A DNA stretch of 64,000 nt from Scortum barcoo. Its lineage: Eukaryota > Chordata > Actinopteri > Centrarchiformes > Terapontidae. Below, piece after piece: positions 52,547 through 63,130 of the stretch. The DNA lies in assembly GCA_023238725.1 (NCBI GenBank), contig CM041545.1, forward strand, positions 11,501,782 through 11,565,781, read 5' to 3'. Positions within the stretch are counted from its first letter, which is position 1. Each line of letters starts with the position of its first letter. A program made the translations under genes and the position numbers. Under the pieces are notes generated by a model. The model made no database searches and was not told the origin of the DNA. It was given only the letters and a program-made list of their open reading frames with translations.

Positions 52547-55544
52547 ATGCACTTACTGGCAGTAATTAAATGTGTGATAAAACCATTTGAGATGCACAGG
52601 TAATAGTGATTAGAAAATAATATAATCTCAAACACCTAGTGGCGAGGAGACTTTTAATTGTGTGCCATCCACTATTCCATGAACCAGCCAATACGAACAA
52701 GTTATCTGTAAAGCATACCGTATTAGATATAGCATGCTAGAAAAACCTCATTTGAGACAAAGTTGATAAATTCTGACAAAGTCAATTTCAAATTCTAGCG
52801 TGTATTCAGGTCACCACATGTAATTCTTCAGAACAATAAATGAAAGAAATCTTCGAAAGCTTAAATTATTCATCAGTGTGTCGACAGCTGTCAGAAAAAT
52901 AATCTGCCACTATATTGATTATTAGTTAGTAATTTCAGTCATTTTTTCAAGGTAAACTAATTAACAAATGCCAAACATTCTCTGGTTTCCTGCTCTCAAA
53001 TGAGAGGCTTTGCTCCTTTTCATTGCCATAGTTCACTGTAAACTGAATATCTGTGTTACACTTTGAACTGAACAAATTTATCTGTAATGAAAAAAGGCAT
53101 TAGCTGAGGCCCTGAAACCCTCAATGCAGAAATACAAGTCATCATAAATACCACAGATAATAAGAGAAATACTGGTGTAAACTGGCAATTGTTAATCAAA
53201 GTATTAACTACATTCCAGTAACTGATCAAACACAAACTCAAGGCCAAACAGAACAGGATGCTTACTTACACGTGGCCACGTGGCTAGTTATTTTCATGGA
53301 TTAATTGCCTCAAGAAGCAGTGTTGGGATTTAAAAAACAACCCTGGAAAGAAACCCATCGAATCGTGGCATGTCCTGCCTGAAACAACAGAACATGGCTC
53401 ACAGCTCCTGTAAGGCGACGACATGCACTGTGAACTTTGTGAGCCAAGTCCAACGCCTGGGCCAACACTGTCACAACAATCCTGTAATAGACACATCATA
53501 ATAATAAAATACATAAAGTCTATCAGAGTTTACATATTTGCCCTAGATCCATCCAATTTAAAAAGAACATTAAAAAGACTTAAACTTATAAGGATGTGTT
53601 TTGTTACATGATGTTTTGTTCAAGGTTACACACTATGTACAATACAATGAATATGTATAATACAAGGGTTTTTTTCTCAGGAATTTATCCCAAATCCCAA
53701 TGTAACACATTTCAAGGGGTGAAGACAGTAATGGGATTATTTAAAAGCTATAATATATTTGTGCTTGTTATTCCAAAGATGGCCATCCAGACATATTTCT
53801 GTCATGATAAACATTTGAAATGTTTTTCCAATTAATAGGGGCATGACCATTTTATGGGTTAGATGTGCCGAATCCTGTCTAGAGTTACAAATATTTTCCA
53901 TAAAAGAATGTTTTCCTTTCCTACTGTAGATACTGCAAACAATGCAAGACTTTAAATTGTAGTAGACTCAACCATGCACAAGATAAGCTTTCATTAATCC
54001 ATATTCAGGGTTAATGGGAGAGAAAGAGAGAAAGGAGAGCATGAGTCAATGTCTAATCCAACATATTAGATGCAAGAGTCCAGGTCTGCTGGTATCTCAA
54101 GAAAACAAGGAGTCCTAGACTTTTAATAGTCTGGGGAACTTTTATGGGAACTGATAAGTTTAGATTCGTATCCACTGTGTTTCAAACTACATTTGTATAA
54201 ACAGCCATCATTAGATAACTTAGTGTTAGTGTTACTACAGCATCGCTTGTGACTTTTTTATGTCAAGCAGTCTGGAAAAAAAACCAAAAACATTTGAATC
54301 CCCCTATCATAGATAAAACATAGTAAAGTGCCCTCTAGGGGGCTCTTTTAGTGGAGACAATGTGCCATATAGGCAGTTTTACATGCTTGTAGTATTTCAG
54401 TTTTAATTAAAAACTTTAAATGTATGTAGTCACAATAAAGCATTTTAATCTTAGCCAGGGTTTGGAACCATAAATACGTCACAACTTTCTGTGTGCTGCT
54501 ACCTTTTTTTTCACCCCTGCCCTCAGAGGGCACTGTGGACATGTCCATTATTTCTCACCAAAATTTGGGCTTTTTACAGTCTTAAATTGTTAAACTATTC
54601 CTTTCATGTTTACATTGCGGACTGGAAGATCTCTAATGCATCTCCATTTAGTATTTTTTTACATTTCCAACAGGATGCTTTGTGCCAAAAACACCTATTT
54701 TTGACCACAATATATATAGCAACCCTCACAAAACAGTGGTGTTGACTTCATGTGACAGTGGTGCATCCTACCAGACATTCCTTGAAGATTAATATTCTAT
54801 TAAGTGAAAAACTGTGAATCCAGCAAACCTGACAGACTACAGAAACTTTTCAAATATGCTTTGTATTCAAACATATTTACTGGAGTAACATATGTGACTA
54901 AGTTTAGGCTTACAGTACATCTGATTTTGTAAACCTTGCATAGCTCATCATCTAGATATTCCTTTGGATATCCCTTTAGATTAAGTCAGATAACATGAGA
55001 TGATTATTGTAATAACTATTTTCCTGGATTTTTACATATTCTAATGTCTGTGGTGTCTGCAATCTAATGAAAACACACACACGAAAGAAGCAGATACTCT
55101 GTGATTTTTAACTATAAACATAAACTGGCCTGTTTTACAGGTTTAATACAGATATTGCATAAAAATGGACATAAAATCTGACCTGAAACACCACTGACAC
55201 TTGTACTGTCTCCCATCAGCTGCTATCAGTGTAAAGCACACTGGGAGTTGTCTTATTAATCAAACAGCTGTCATGTGGCAGATGAAACTTTCCAGTGAGA
55301 CTTTGTTGTATAGTTACACTGTCGCCTCTGAGATGCCTTAAAATAGATTTTTAAGGGTTGTTATTATTATGCACATAAATGTTCCCGGAAAAAGCCTGGT
55401 TTCATTTATTAACGCAGCATTAACACAGAAAAATTAAGCATATCAATGTGTTTTTTTTAATGCAATCATGAAAATATAGCTTTTAACATGTAAGTACACA
55501 AACAAACAGATGCCATGTTTGAAAGGCTCCATGCTTGGCTGGTT
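52547..55544. other. AT-rich gene-free stretch upstream of the ppp1r26 island
   Basis: No exon on either strand was recognised, so the CpG island does not obviously serve a divergent gene within this distance. Short ORFs only. Confidence 0.4.
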
Positions 55545-55736
55545 TAAGGAAGCTCGCCCGCCCGGCAGTCGCAGCGGAGGTGGGACTCAGACGGTGAGAG
55601 CTTCAGGCGGGGAGAGCGGCGCTGCTGACGGACACGGGAACATCTCCGCCACGGCCTCTCCGAAACACCCGAAACCCGGCGCCGCGACGGGCACACACTC
55701 CTGCTGAAGCTGGTCGTTTTCGTGTCGCACGCCCAG
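55545..55736 (+). other. ppp1r26: Inferred non-coding first exon (5' UTR) of ppp1r26
   Basis: The 3' edge is inferred from a near-consensus splice donor, CCCAG|GTGAGT, with GT at 55737-55738, inside the CpG island. The 5' edge is arbitrary because the start site is not known. A weaker donor-like ACG|GTGAGA lies at 55594. A non-coding first exon fits the mammalian gene, whose coding sequence sits in a late large exon. Confidence 0.55.
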
Positions 55737-58700
55737 GTGAGTTCAAACTTGTGCGCTGTGATTTCTTTGTTTGTCTCTGGAGGGGTAAAGAAAAAGAGAA
55801 AAGAGCCGAGGCTGGGAGCGTTTGCCGCGGCTCGATACAAAGGCTTTCTTCGCCGGAGAAAATGCCGGGGCTGCAGCAGCCGGGAGGCCCGCGTCGTGCC
55901 TTTTTTAAAGTCGCCGCGGTTATATCCCTCCACCCTCTCCACCATACCCCCCTTTTTTAAAAAATCAACTATATTAGCACACATGGGTGCGTTTAAGGGC
56001 TTTGCTTCGCGTTTGGCGGCGGTATCTGGGGTGTTTTTGACAACCGTGGCCGGTACGGAGAAACATGGTTGCGCTGCGGAGTCTCCTAGCGCCGCACGCC
56101 GGGCAGCGGTGCGGTCCGCGCCGCTACAGGCTCACGGGGACGGCCGGGGTCGCTCTCGTTGCGGGCAGGAAGGCGTCCGGGAGGGAAAGCACACGCAGGC
56201 GACGTCGTTTTTTCTTTTTTTGGTTATATAAGGCAGAAAATGCTACCCGCTAATGTTGCCGGTGAAACTTTATTTGTACACATGATATGTCAAAAAAAAA
56301 GTTGGCGTATGAGTGCGTTTTTATGTGCTTCTCGGTGTTTCTGAAGGGTGCGTCTTTGCTGAGGCAGCCCGGTTTCCTGTAGTTAGCCGCACTTTTCCGT
56401 CAGGTTTCTGCAGGCTGTGGTGGTTTTCAGAGTTTGGGGCATGTCGTCTCTCGGTGTCGAGCTGCAGCCGGGGTCGCCCATCCTCTCTGCAGGCTGCACA
56501 CGGAGCCGGAGGGGGGGGGGGGGGTTGCATTTTTGTTTAGGGGGTCAGGCTGCGCTGCTCGGCCGGGAGACCGTCCGGGAGCATGCTCCTCTCATGGAGC
56601 CTGTGCACCGGCTGCTGCAGGGTTAAAGTCTGAACGTTTGGGTAGCTCACGGTCGTCCTGCCACATTACCATCCTGCATCTGCAGAGCCCGGGGAGAGAG
56701 GTTAGCGTTTGAGATGTGTGCAAGACTTGTTTTTGCAACATGTAGCAGGACACAAAACAAGCAGCAGCCTTCAAAAATAAAAGACACATCTCTCCACCTA
56801 TAGGTCCAAAATTAAGATAAAGTATCCCCAGTGGTGGTGAGTTTCACAATGCATTTAGTCAAAAGGGATGTTATTTTACAGCTTGAGATTTTAATGATCC
56901 ATCAACATATGATGCATTGTTTTCTATAAAAGTAGTACTAGTTCAAATTAAATCCACCCTCACCAGCTGCACCATATATTTCCACATTGATTCATCAGGT
57001 ATAATGATTCGGTGTGTATCGATGTGACAAACAGGTGCCGTTCTTCCTACATAAGGAGCACTTTTAATTTGGATAATTTCTTTATTAAAACTTTGAATGC
57101 AGGACTTTTACTTGCAGTAGACTTTTTTTAATGTATTCTAATATTGCTGATCTACTCTACGACTTAAAAGATCTGAATCCCTTTTTCCACCTGTGATTGA
57201 AGTGGCCTAACTTGCTCATGTCATGACAACTCTCAGTATTTATTCTGTATCCATTACACGGCAGGATGTGTGCACAGTTGAAGCTGTACATCAAGGAGGG
57301 TTTAAACAAAGTAACATTAAAACTGAATGAGAGAGGGTGTTAAAGACACAAGGACCAATGGGATAAACATGATATTTTAACTCACTAACTGTGAATGTGA
57401 GAAAGTTGATGCTGTAATTAGAGGGCACTTTTGTATTAAAGTGCAGCTGCCGGCTTGCTACTGACACACTGGGTGCTCCACGATGGAGGGATGTACTCAC
57501 TGCAACAACCTGTAACTTCAGTCTATACCCCTACATAACTTTAACAGTGAAAATTTGGAGGACTGGTTTCAGGTAATCCAGGGGTGTAATTTGCTGATCC
57601 AAAATGTTTCCTTTGATACCGACCAGGCTCTGTTCATTTATATGTTGTCCTCAACTTCACACAATGGGGTCTGTGGACCTATAAAGGCCTTTTAGTGGGC
57701 AGCATGGGGCCTTTTGTTATTTGTGTTATGAATTGCGAATAACGATGACTGGAAGATTATTTAGTAAACTCTGCCAGAAGAGTTTGCTTATACTTAATTC
57801 AGAGGATTTTTTTGTAAAATGTTTTATTTAATCAGATCACAAAAGAAGTAATTGACAAACAGGACCAAGAGTATACTTTGATAGTAGCATGTACAAAGTT
57901 GTCACATTTCAGGGTGGAGTGGAAGGAAAGCCTTCCAGCATCCCTGCATCATTTCACTTGTGTCAGATTCCCAACAGCGCTCGTGGTCCTTTTCAGTTTT
58001 GGTGTATAATCCATTTTTATGCACTTGCCGTGCAGTTGCTGACTTGTCAATTATGTGGGTTTTTGGTAAATGGGGCTAAAACGGGGCTAGGAGCCAACCA
58101 CTAGAAGGCTTTTACTGTGAAGAAGCTGCAGCCATCAGACATACTATACACACAGTCACCCAGAGTCTCCCAGAAATTCCTGAAATTGCCCACAAATAAA
58201 CACATGAACCCCTCAGGTGCAAAGAAAATCCCCCCAAACACAGCACAGTGGGCACATGGAGTTTCCTTCACAGGATGGTAGCAGAGTACTGAAGATGCTC
58301 TGCATCATGTTTAGGATGTGAAGTTGTTTGCAAGGATATGTATTCTGATTGGAAGTCTCTGCCAGTATTGATGTAGGGTAAGTGAAGGAGAGTGAGAGAG
58401 AAGAAAAGAAATAATCAAACTGTTAGCGATTTAGCTGTCTGTATTTATAAGGGTGCATAGAGGAGAAATATAATCTTGATCCCCGAACTGTTAATTTGGA
58501 GATACGTCTTAATACATTGTTATTTATTACATAGCATTCTGTTTTCCCCTTTGTCAGGTTTCCAGATCAGGAGAAGATGAAAAAGAAATAGGGTTTTTTT
58601 TCACATGAAGAAAAAAGAAACACAGACTTGGGAGGTAATAAAATCAGAGACAACAGTGATGTATTGCAGCATGTTCTTATATTGCAGAAAAATCTAGTCT

Positions 58701-59453
58701 GCAACTTGGACTGTTGGTAGAGCAAAACAAGCAAGATATATTGGTGCCTGATATATAGACCGTTACATACACAAGTAAATCAGTTTTATCTTATTGAAAA
58801 ATACAGTATGTCTGTGTCTGTGTCTGTTTAGTTAAATTTACCAAGAAATTGATATACAGAAATGCTTAAAATGTGTTGGTGATTTAGAAACAGTGATCAT
58901 TTGTCCACCAGCAAGTTCATTGTCAAGCTGTAAAATGGCTTAATGAGTATACATATATCTGTGTCACAATTTAAAAAAAAAAAGAATGTTGCCAAAAATC
59001 TTGTTTCTTGTAAAAACAGAAAATCCACTCATACACAGAAAATCAACCCATACACTTTCAGGTTTAAACTAAGTGCTTAAATAAAGACATCATCCACAAA
59101 AACCCATTATAAGTTGGTCTTTAATTTGAACATCACCCTGTGCATTGGGAAATTGTTGGTGAAATATTCTTCAGATCTCATTGAAAAAAATCGACATTTC
59201 AAGATCATTGTTGGACAAATTTGAATTTGGACATCTTAAAATAAAAAGGATGCATTAATTTGCGATATTCCAATGCCTTAATGGACTTCATTCACAGCTC
59301 TTACAAAAGGCTCTGACATGTGGACGCAATGAATAGTCATGTATAATTTGATAAATGAATCACAAGGAAATTCTATGCACATGATCTTTAAATTATGATG
59401 AAATGTGGTTTGACTTGCCTGTCACTGTCTCTCTGTTTCTGTTTTCCCCTTAG
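55737..59453 (+). other. ppp1r26: Inferred intron 1 of ppp1r26
   Basis: Bounded by GTGAGT at 55737 and a strong acceptor at 59452-59453 (a pyrimidine-rich run ending TTCCCCTTAG). The first 900 bases belong to the CpG island and the rest is ordinary AT-rich DNA. A second acceptor-like site at 58556-58557 followed by a donor-like GGAG|GTAATA near 58635 could define an optional 77-base leader exon. No coding sequence was recognised inside; the 72-codon ORF at 57889-58104 looks like chance. Confidence 0.6.
56511..56524 (+). repeat. G14 homopolymer in the CpG island
   Basis: Fourteen consecutive G residues in intron 1, near the promoter. Confidence 0.9.
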
Positions 59454-59524
59454 ACTGAACAATGTGATTGTGATCGGAGGCAGCCGCACTCCAATGGTCG
59501 AGGACCTCACCTTACTTCACTAGA
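59454..59524 (+). other. ppp1r26: 5' UTR part of ppp1r26 exon 2, with two tiny upstream ORFs
   Basis: The 71 bases between the inferred acceptor and the main ATG contain two AUGs. The first (59462) is followed at once by TGA, a minimal start-stop ORF. The second (59494) opens a 9-codon ORF whose TAG (59521-59523) ends one base before the main ATG at 59525. Such arrangements commonly reduce initiation at the main start or force reinitiation. That effect is inferred here. Confidence 0.6.
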
Positions 59525-62500
59525 ATGTACTTGATGAATGTACCTCCTGTTGCAGCGACGCAAACAGAATGGAGAACATGTGGTCCACCTGGAGGCTATA
59601 GCCTTCCAGTCTGCTTCAATGACTCTGACACTGAGTTGTCCACCAGAGGCACACCTATCTCAGATAAGGTCCAGATGATCATTGAGAGCCTTAGGAGCAG
59701 CCAGTCCTCACTCGAGATGGGCGACGAGATTGAGGGAAATGTACTATCAGGACAAGAAGGTCATCCCCAAGTCTGCAAGGTTGCAGTGGCTTCTTATGTG
59801 GGAGACCAGGTCAAAACTAAAGGTCCCACTGAAAACCAACAAGCAGATGTTTCTTCCCCACTCAACCATGAAAGCAGTGACTCTGACAGCGACGATTCTG
59901 TGGACAGGGGAATTGAGGAGGCAATACTGGAATACCTGAAGGAAAAAGACGATCACAAACGCAAATCGGAACCATGCTTCACCTTTCTTCAATCTTCCAA
60001 AATTCCCAGGAAAAATCCAGCCATTCCTGAGGACTCCGAACAGACCTCAGACAGAGACACATTCTTGATTGCCAGCAGCCAGACTCCCTCAGCACCGGCT
60101 GTTATACCTATAAAAAAGTATATCAAAAACAAGGTTTCTCTTAGTGACAACACATTTAAGAAATTGGATTCAAATAAAAGTTTAGTCTTGCCCAAAGAGC
60201 AGGCAAAGAGCCCCTCTAAAACAATCAGCATCTTCAACAGTACAGTAAACTGTCCTGTCACGGTGAAGCTTGAGGACGACTCAAATGACTCCAGTAGTGA
60301 TGACGGCATCGAGGAGGCCATTCAAAGATACCAGTTAGAGAAAAAGGAGCAGCAGAACAAGAGAGAAGCTTGCAGTCCGTATACATTCAGAGAGGATTCT
60401 GACTCCACTAGCGACGATGGAATTGAAGAAGCTATTCGTTGCTACCAACTTGAGCAGCAGGAGAAGAGCATCCTGAAACCATTCTTACAGAAGCAGAAAG
60501 CTTTTAGTAAGTCATTAATACATGCTGCTGGAAGTACAAGCACGGACAACGCAAAGAAACCCAAACTGAAAAAGAAAAAGACTAGAATGGAGAAAGAAGT
60601 GAAATCTGGTCAGCTTCCTCCTTCATCTGTTGTCAGACCCCAAAATACTCTTTCAGACAGCTCAAAGGAGAAAGGAAATGGATTGCTTTTGTTTAAAGTA
60701 GAAGGTTTTAAGGAACAACCCAACCCTGCGCCCTCAAAGGTTAACACAACAGCAGAGCTCATGTGTGCTGAGGCGATACTGGACATTTCAAAAACCGTTA
60801 TGCCTGAGTCCTTCAATCAAAGTGCCGGCCTTAGCAGTTGTGCCCCCAGTGAATCGTCCCTGCAGTCTTCGCCTCCTGACAACTACCCAGATGAAGAAAG
60901 TGATGGCAGCTCCATTGATAGTGAAGATGGAATAGAGCAAGAAATCAGGAAATTTCTTGAGCAGAAGGCCCAAATGCACAAACATCTTCCCAGCTCTGCT
61001 ACAACTCAAGAACCTCCGAGCATGGACGAACCTGAGGAAGTGAAACCAAAACAACTTACAACCCAAAAGAAACCTCAGAGATTGTCTTTGACACAGAGAA
61101 GAAAACACAAAGAAGAGAGCTGCATTGTTCCCAACAACGCAGCAACGGATAACAGTGTTCAAGAAACTTCTCCTAAACCTTTACCTGAGCAAGGAAAAGA
61201 ATCAAGATCATTGGAGTTTTCCCAGAAAGGTCAGAAGCACCCAATGGCTGAATTATGCAAAACAGAGCAAAGTGGTGACAAAAGCAGCTCACTTGACAGT
61301 GATGAAGACCTAGACACTGCTATAAAAGACCTGCTCAAGACAAAGAAGAAGTCAAAGAAAAAAACAAGAGATTTGAAGCGAAAATCAAGGAAGTGCCTCA
61401 AGGATGAAGAACTGCAGCAAGGAAATGCTTTACCGATCAAAAAGTTAAAATCTGATCCTTTTTTCAAGCGCAGTGCACTGAAAAAAGTACAAAAGAGTAA
61501 GGATGACATGAAAGACAAGTCCGAACTGAGTAAGCCAAGCATTTTACAACATAAACAAACCAGTAAGAGTGAAGAGCATGATGTTCATGAAGGGGAAATG
61601 GAGAAATTGATGGCGGGTCAAGACACTCCGCTGCCGCAGAACACTCAGACTGCTCTTCAGATAAGGGAGGATAGCAGTTCAGTGGACAGTGATGATAGCA
61701 TTGAGCTAGAGATCAGAAGGTTTCTGGCTGAAAAAGCCAAAGGCTCCACTGCAAAGAAAAGAAAAGATGGAGATGTATCAAAGAACGGTACTGTCATGGT
61801 TCGTATGCAGGTCCAAGATGAAGATGTTAAACAGGAAAATCAGCTGGCTGAAATTCCCAGAAAAAGTCCTCTCTCTGGACAGTCTCCTCCGAGTAGTCAG
61901 CCTCTACCAATGCAGAGTTTGCTGCCAGTCATTTCTACCTTCAATATGCAGACGCATCTACCCTCAGTCCAGTCCTGCAGCCCCAGCCTTTTGGAGCCGG
62001 CGGACGGGGCTGGTGCCGCTAGAACCGAGCAAAGGAGGCCTGGCACACAGAGCGGCAACATCCAGGGTACAACCCCACTGACAGAGAGAGTCCGGCCAGT
62101 TTTGAGTGCTAACATTGCTCATTCCCGCTTGGAGTCTATTAAGTGGCGCCAGAGCCTCGGACTCCCCACCACTGACACTCGCACTCTCAGTCGAACTCCA
62201 TTCCATATCACCTCGTCTAAAATCAGCGAGGCCCCATCGGGAAATCCACCATTTCAAAGCGGGGGCATCGATCCCAAATCACAGACTCCAGTCAGTGTTT
62301 GGTCTTCTGCAAGGACCAGCAGAACACCTTTCCACTGCTCCTCAGAAACAAGTGTAAATACCACATTCAGATCCCCTGTTTTAAATTTTTTGTCAACTGC
62401 CAGGCAGCACCCGAGGATGTCCTTGCAGTGCCCTATAGAAGGAGAGACAAACAGCATGGTGCATATCAGTAAAGACAAGAGTGTGTTTGTCGAGCTGGAA

Positions 62501-62722
62501 TCTAATAGGACCAATCATGTCCAGGTACGAAGCAGGGAGAGGAGTGAGGAAAAGGAGAGGGCGGACTTGCTAAGTGAGGAAAAAAGAGAAGGCGATTGCA
62601 AGAAGATAGCCGATAAAGAAGTGCATCTTGACAGAACAGAGGAAGAATTTATAGATGAGTCAGATTGTGAGTCAGGTGACATGAGAAATCCAGAGAAGAA
62701 GCAGGGCTTTTCCACATTGTAA
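59525..62722 (+). CDS. ppp1r26: Protein phosphatase 1 regulatory subunit 26 (PPP1R26/KIAA0649), possibly incomplete at the C-terminus
   Basis: A 1065-codon ORF, far longer than anything else in the window. The N-terminus (MYLMNVPPVAATQ, then a PPG motif and a KVQMIIESL helix near residues 48-56) matches the start of vertebrate PPP1R26 as I remember it. The family is a nucleolar/nuclear protein that binds and restrains protein phosphatase 1 and has been linked to RB control and proliferation. No enzymatic domain is visible. Six copies of an acidic motif (SDS-DD-x-I-E-E-A-I-x-x-Y/F-L-E-K) lie near residues 117-141, 251-274, 291-314, 457-482, 587-608 and 716-738. Lysine-rich, NLS-like stretches lie near 344-354, 606-623 and 743-747. 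The region 770-960 is Ser/Pro/Thr-rich and holds two SRTPFH/TPFH motifs. The start is supported by family similarity and A at -3; Met4 is an alternative. Human PPP1R26 is about 1209 residues. This ORF is shorter, has no canonical [RK]-x(0,1)-[VI]-x-[FW] PP1-docking motif, and its stop overlaps a GTAAGT donor, so a downstream coding exon is possible. Gene identity is confident; the 3' end is not. Confidence 0.92.
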   Translation: MYLMNVPPVAATQTEWRTCGPPGGYSLPVCFNDSDTELSTRGTPISDKVQMIIESLRSSQSSLEMGDEIEGNVLSGQEGHPQVCKVAVASYVGDQVKTKGPTENQQADVSSPLNHESSDSDSDDSVDRGIEEAILEYLKEKDDHKRKSEPCFTFLQSSKIPRKNPAIPEDSEQTSDRDTFLIASSQTPSAPAVIPIKKYIKNKVSLSDNTFKKLDSNKSLVLPKEQAKSPSKTISIFNSTVNCPVTVKLEDDSNDSSSDDGIEEAIQRYQLEKKEQQNKREACSPYTFREDSDSTSDDGIEEAIRCYQLEQQEKSILKPFLQKQKAFSKSLIHAAGSTSTDNAKKPKLKKKKTRMEKEVKSGQLPPSSVVRPQNTLSDSSKEKGNGLLLFKVEGFKEQPNPAPSKVNTTAELMCAEAILDISKTVMPESFNQSAGLSSCAPSESSLQSSPPDNYPDEESDGSSIDSEDGIEQEIRKFLEQKAQMHKHLPSSATTQEPPSMDEPEEVKPKQLTTQKKPQRLSLTQRRKHKEESCIVPNNAATDNSVQETSPKPLPEQGKESRSLEFSQKGQKHPMAELCKTEQSGDKSSSLDSDEDLDTAIKDLLKTKKKSKKKTRDLKRKSRKCLKDEELQQGNALPIKKLKSDPFFKRSALKKVQKSKDDMKDKSELSKPSILQHKQTSKSEEHDVHEGEMEKLMAGQDTPLPQNTQTALQIREDSSSVDSDDSIELEIRRFLAEKAKGSTAKKRKDGDVSKNGTVMVRMQVQDEDVKQENQLAEIPRKSPLSGQSPPSSQPLPMQSLLPVISTFNMQTHLPSVQSCSPSLLEPADGAGAARTEQRRPGTQSGNIQGTTPLTERVRPVLSANIAHSRLESIKWRQSLGLPTTDTRTLSRTPFHITSSKISEAPSGNPPFQSGGIDPKSQTPVSVWSSARTSRTPFHCSSETSVNTTFRSPVLNFLSTARQHPRMSLQCPIEGETNSMVHISKDKSVFVELESNRTNHVQVRSRERSEEKERADLLSEEKREGDCKKIADKEVHLDRTEEEFIDESDCESGDMRNPEKKQGFSTL

Positions 62723-63130
62723 GTATTTTCTTTGGTCACTATGTCCCATAGCATCATAATCCAATTTTGTATGAGTTCATTTCTTGATTGTGCCCTGCTA
62801 ATAGATACAATGTGGGTTATAATCAAGCTCATTCATTTATAGGCTCTAAGGGAATGTTTGTTAATATGATAAAACAAAGCAGGCATTTTTTTATGTGTTT
62901 GTACATTTATATGGCTGTGTAATACAATGGCACCATCATGAAGACCTTTTTTCTGTGCTCTGAGTTTAATTCATATCATCAATCCTTTGAAAAAGCAATA
63001 CAGTGACAATTTGGCACAAGAGGCAGACTGCCCGAGCAGTACCACCATCAAAATGCAGAAAATGACATTGTCCTAAACATCTCATGTAAAAATAAGTGAC
63101 CAATAAAAAAGGAACCTGTTAGTATCATAC
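62723..63130 (+). other. ppp1r26: 3' UTR of ppp1r26, or the start of a 3' intron
   Basis: AT-rich sequence directly after the stop. If the ORF ends here, an AATAAA at 63102-63107 is a reasonable poly(A) signal, with a GT-containing stretch just after it. If the GTAAGT at 62719-62724 is used as a donor, this is intron instead. Sequence alone does not decide. Confidence 0.4.

Larger units (their letters stand above)
55545..56640 (+). promoter_or_regulatory. ppp1r26: CpG-island promoter of ppp1r26
   Basis: A sharp change from AT-rich DNA to a GC- and CpG-dense block of about 1.1 kb, the only one this strong in the window. It lies 5' of the PPP1R26 exon and on the right side to hold its start site. 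I see a GC-box-like GGCGGGG at 55606-55612 and no clear TATA box, as expected of a dispersed housekeeping-type promoter. The island runs across the inferred first exon into intron 1 and includes a 14-G run. Long ORFs on both strands inside it reflect lack of stops in GC-rich DNA, not genes. The exact start site cannot be read from sequence. Confidence 0.8.

Noticed and set aside
55722..56231. 169-codon forward ORF in the CpG island
   Set aside because: GC-rich DNA has few stop codons. The product is low complexity, an ORF of similar length exists on the opposite strand, and the region is inferred first exon and intron.
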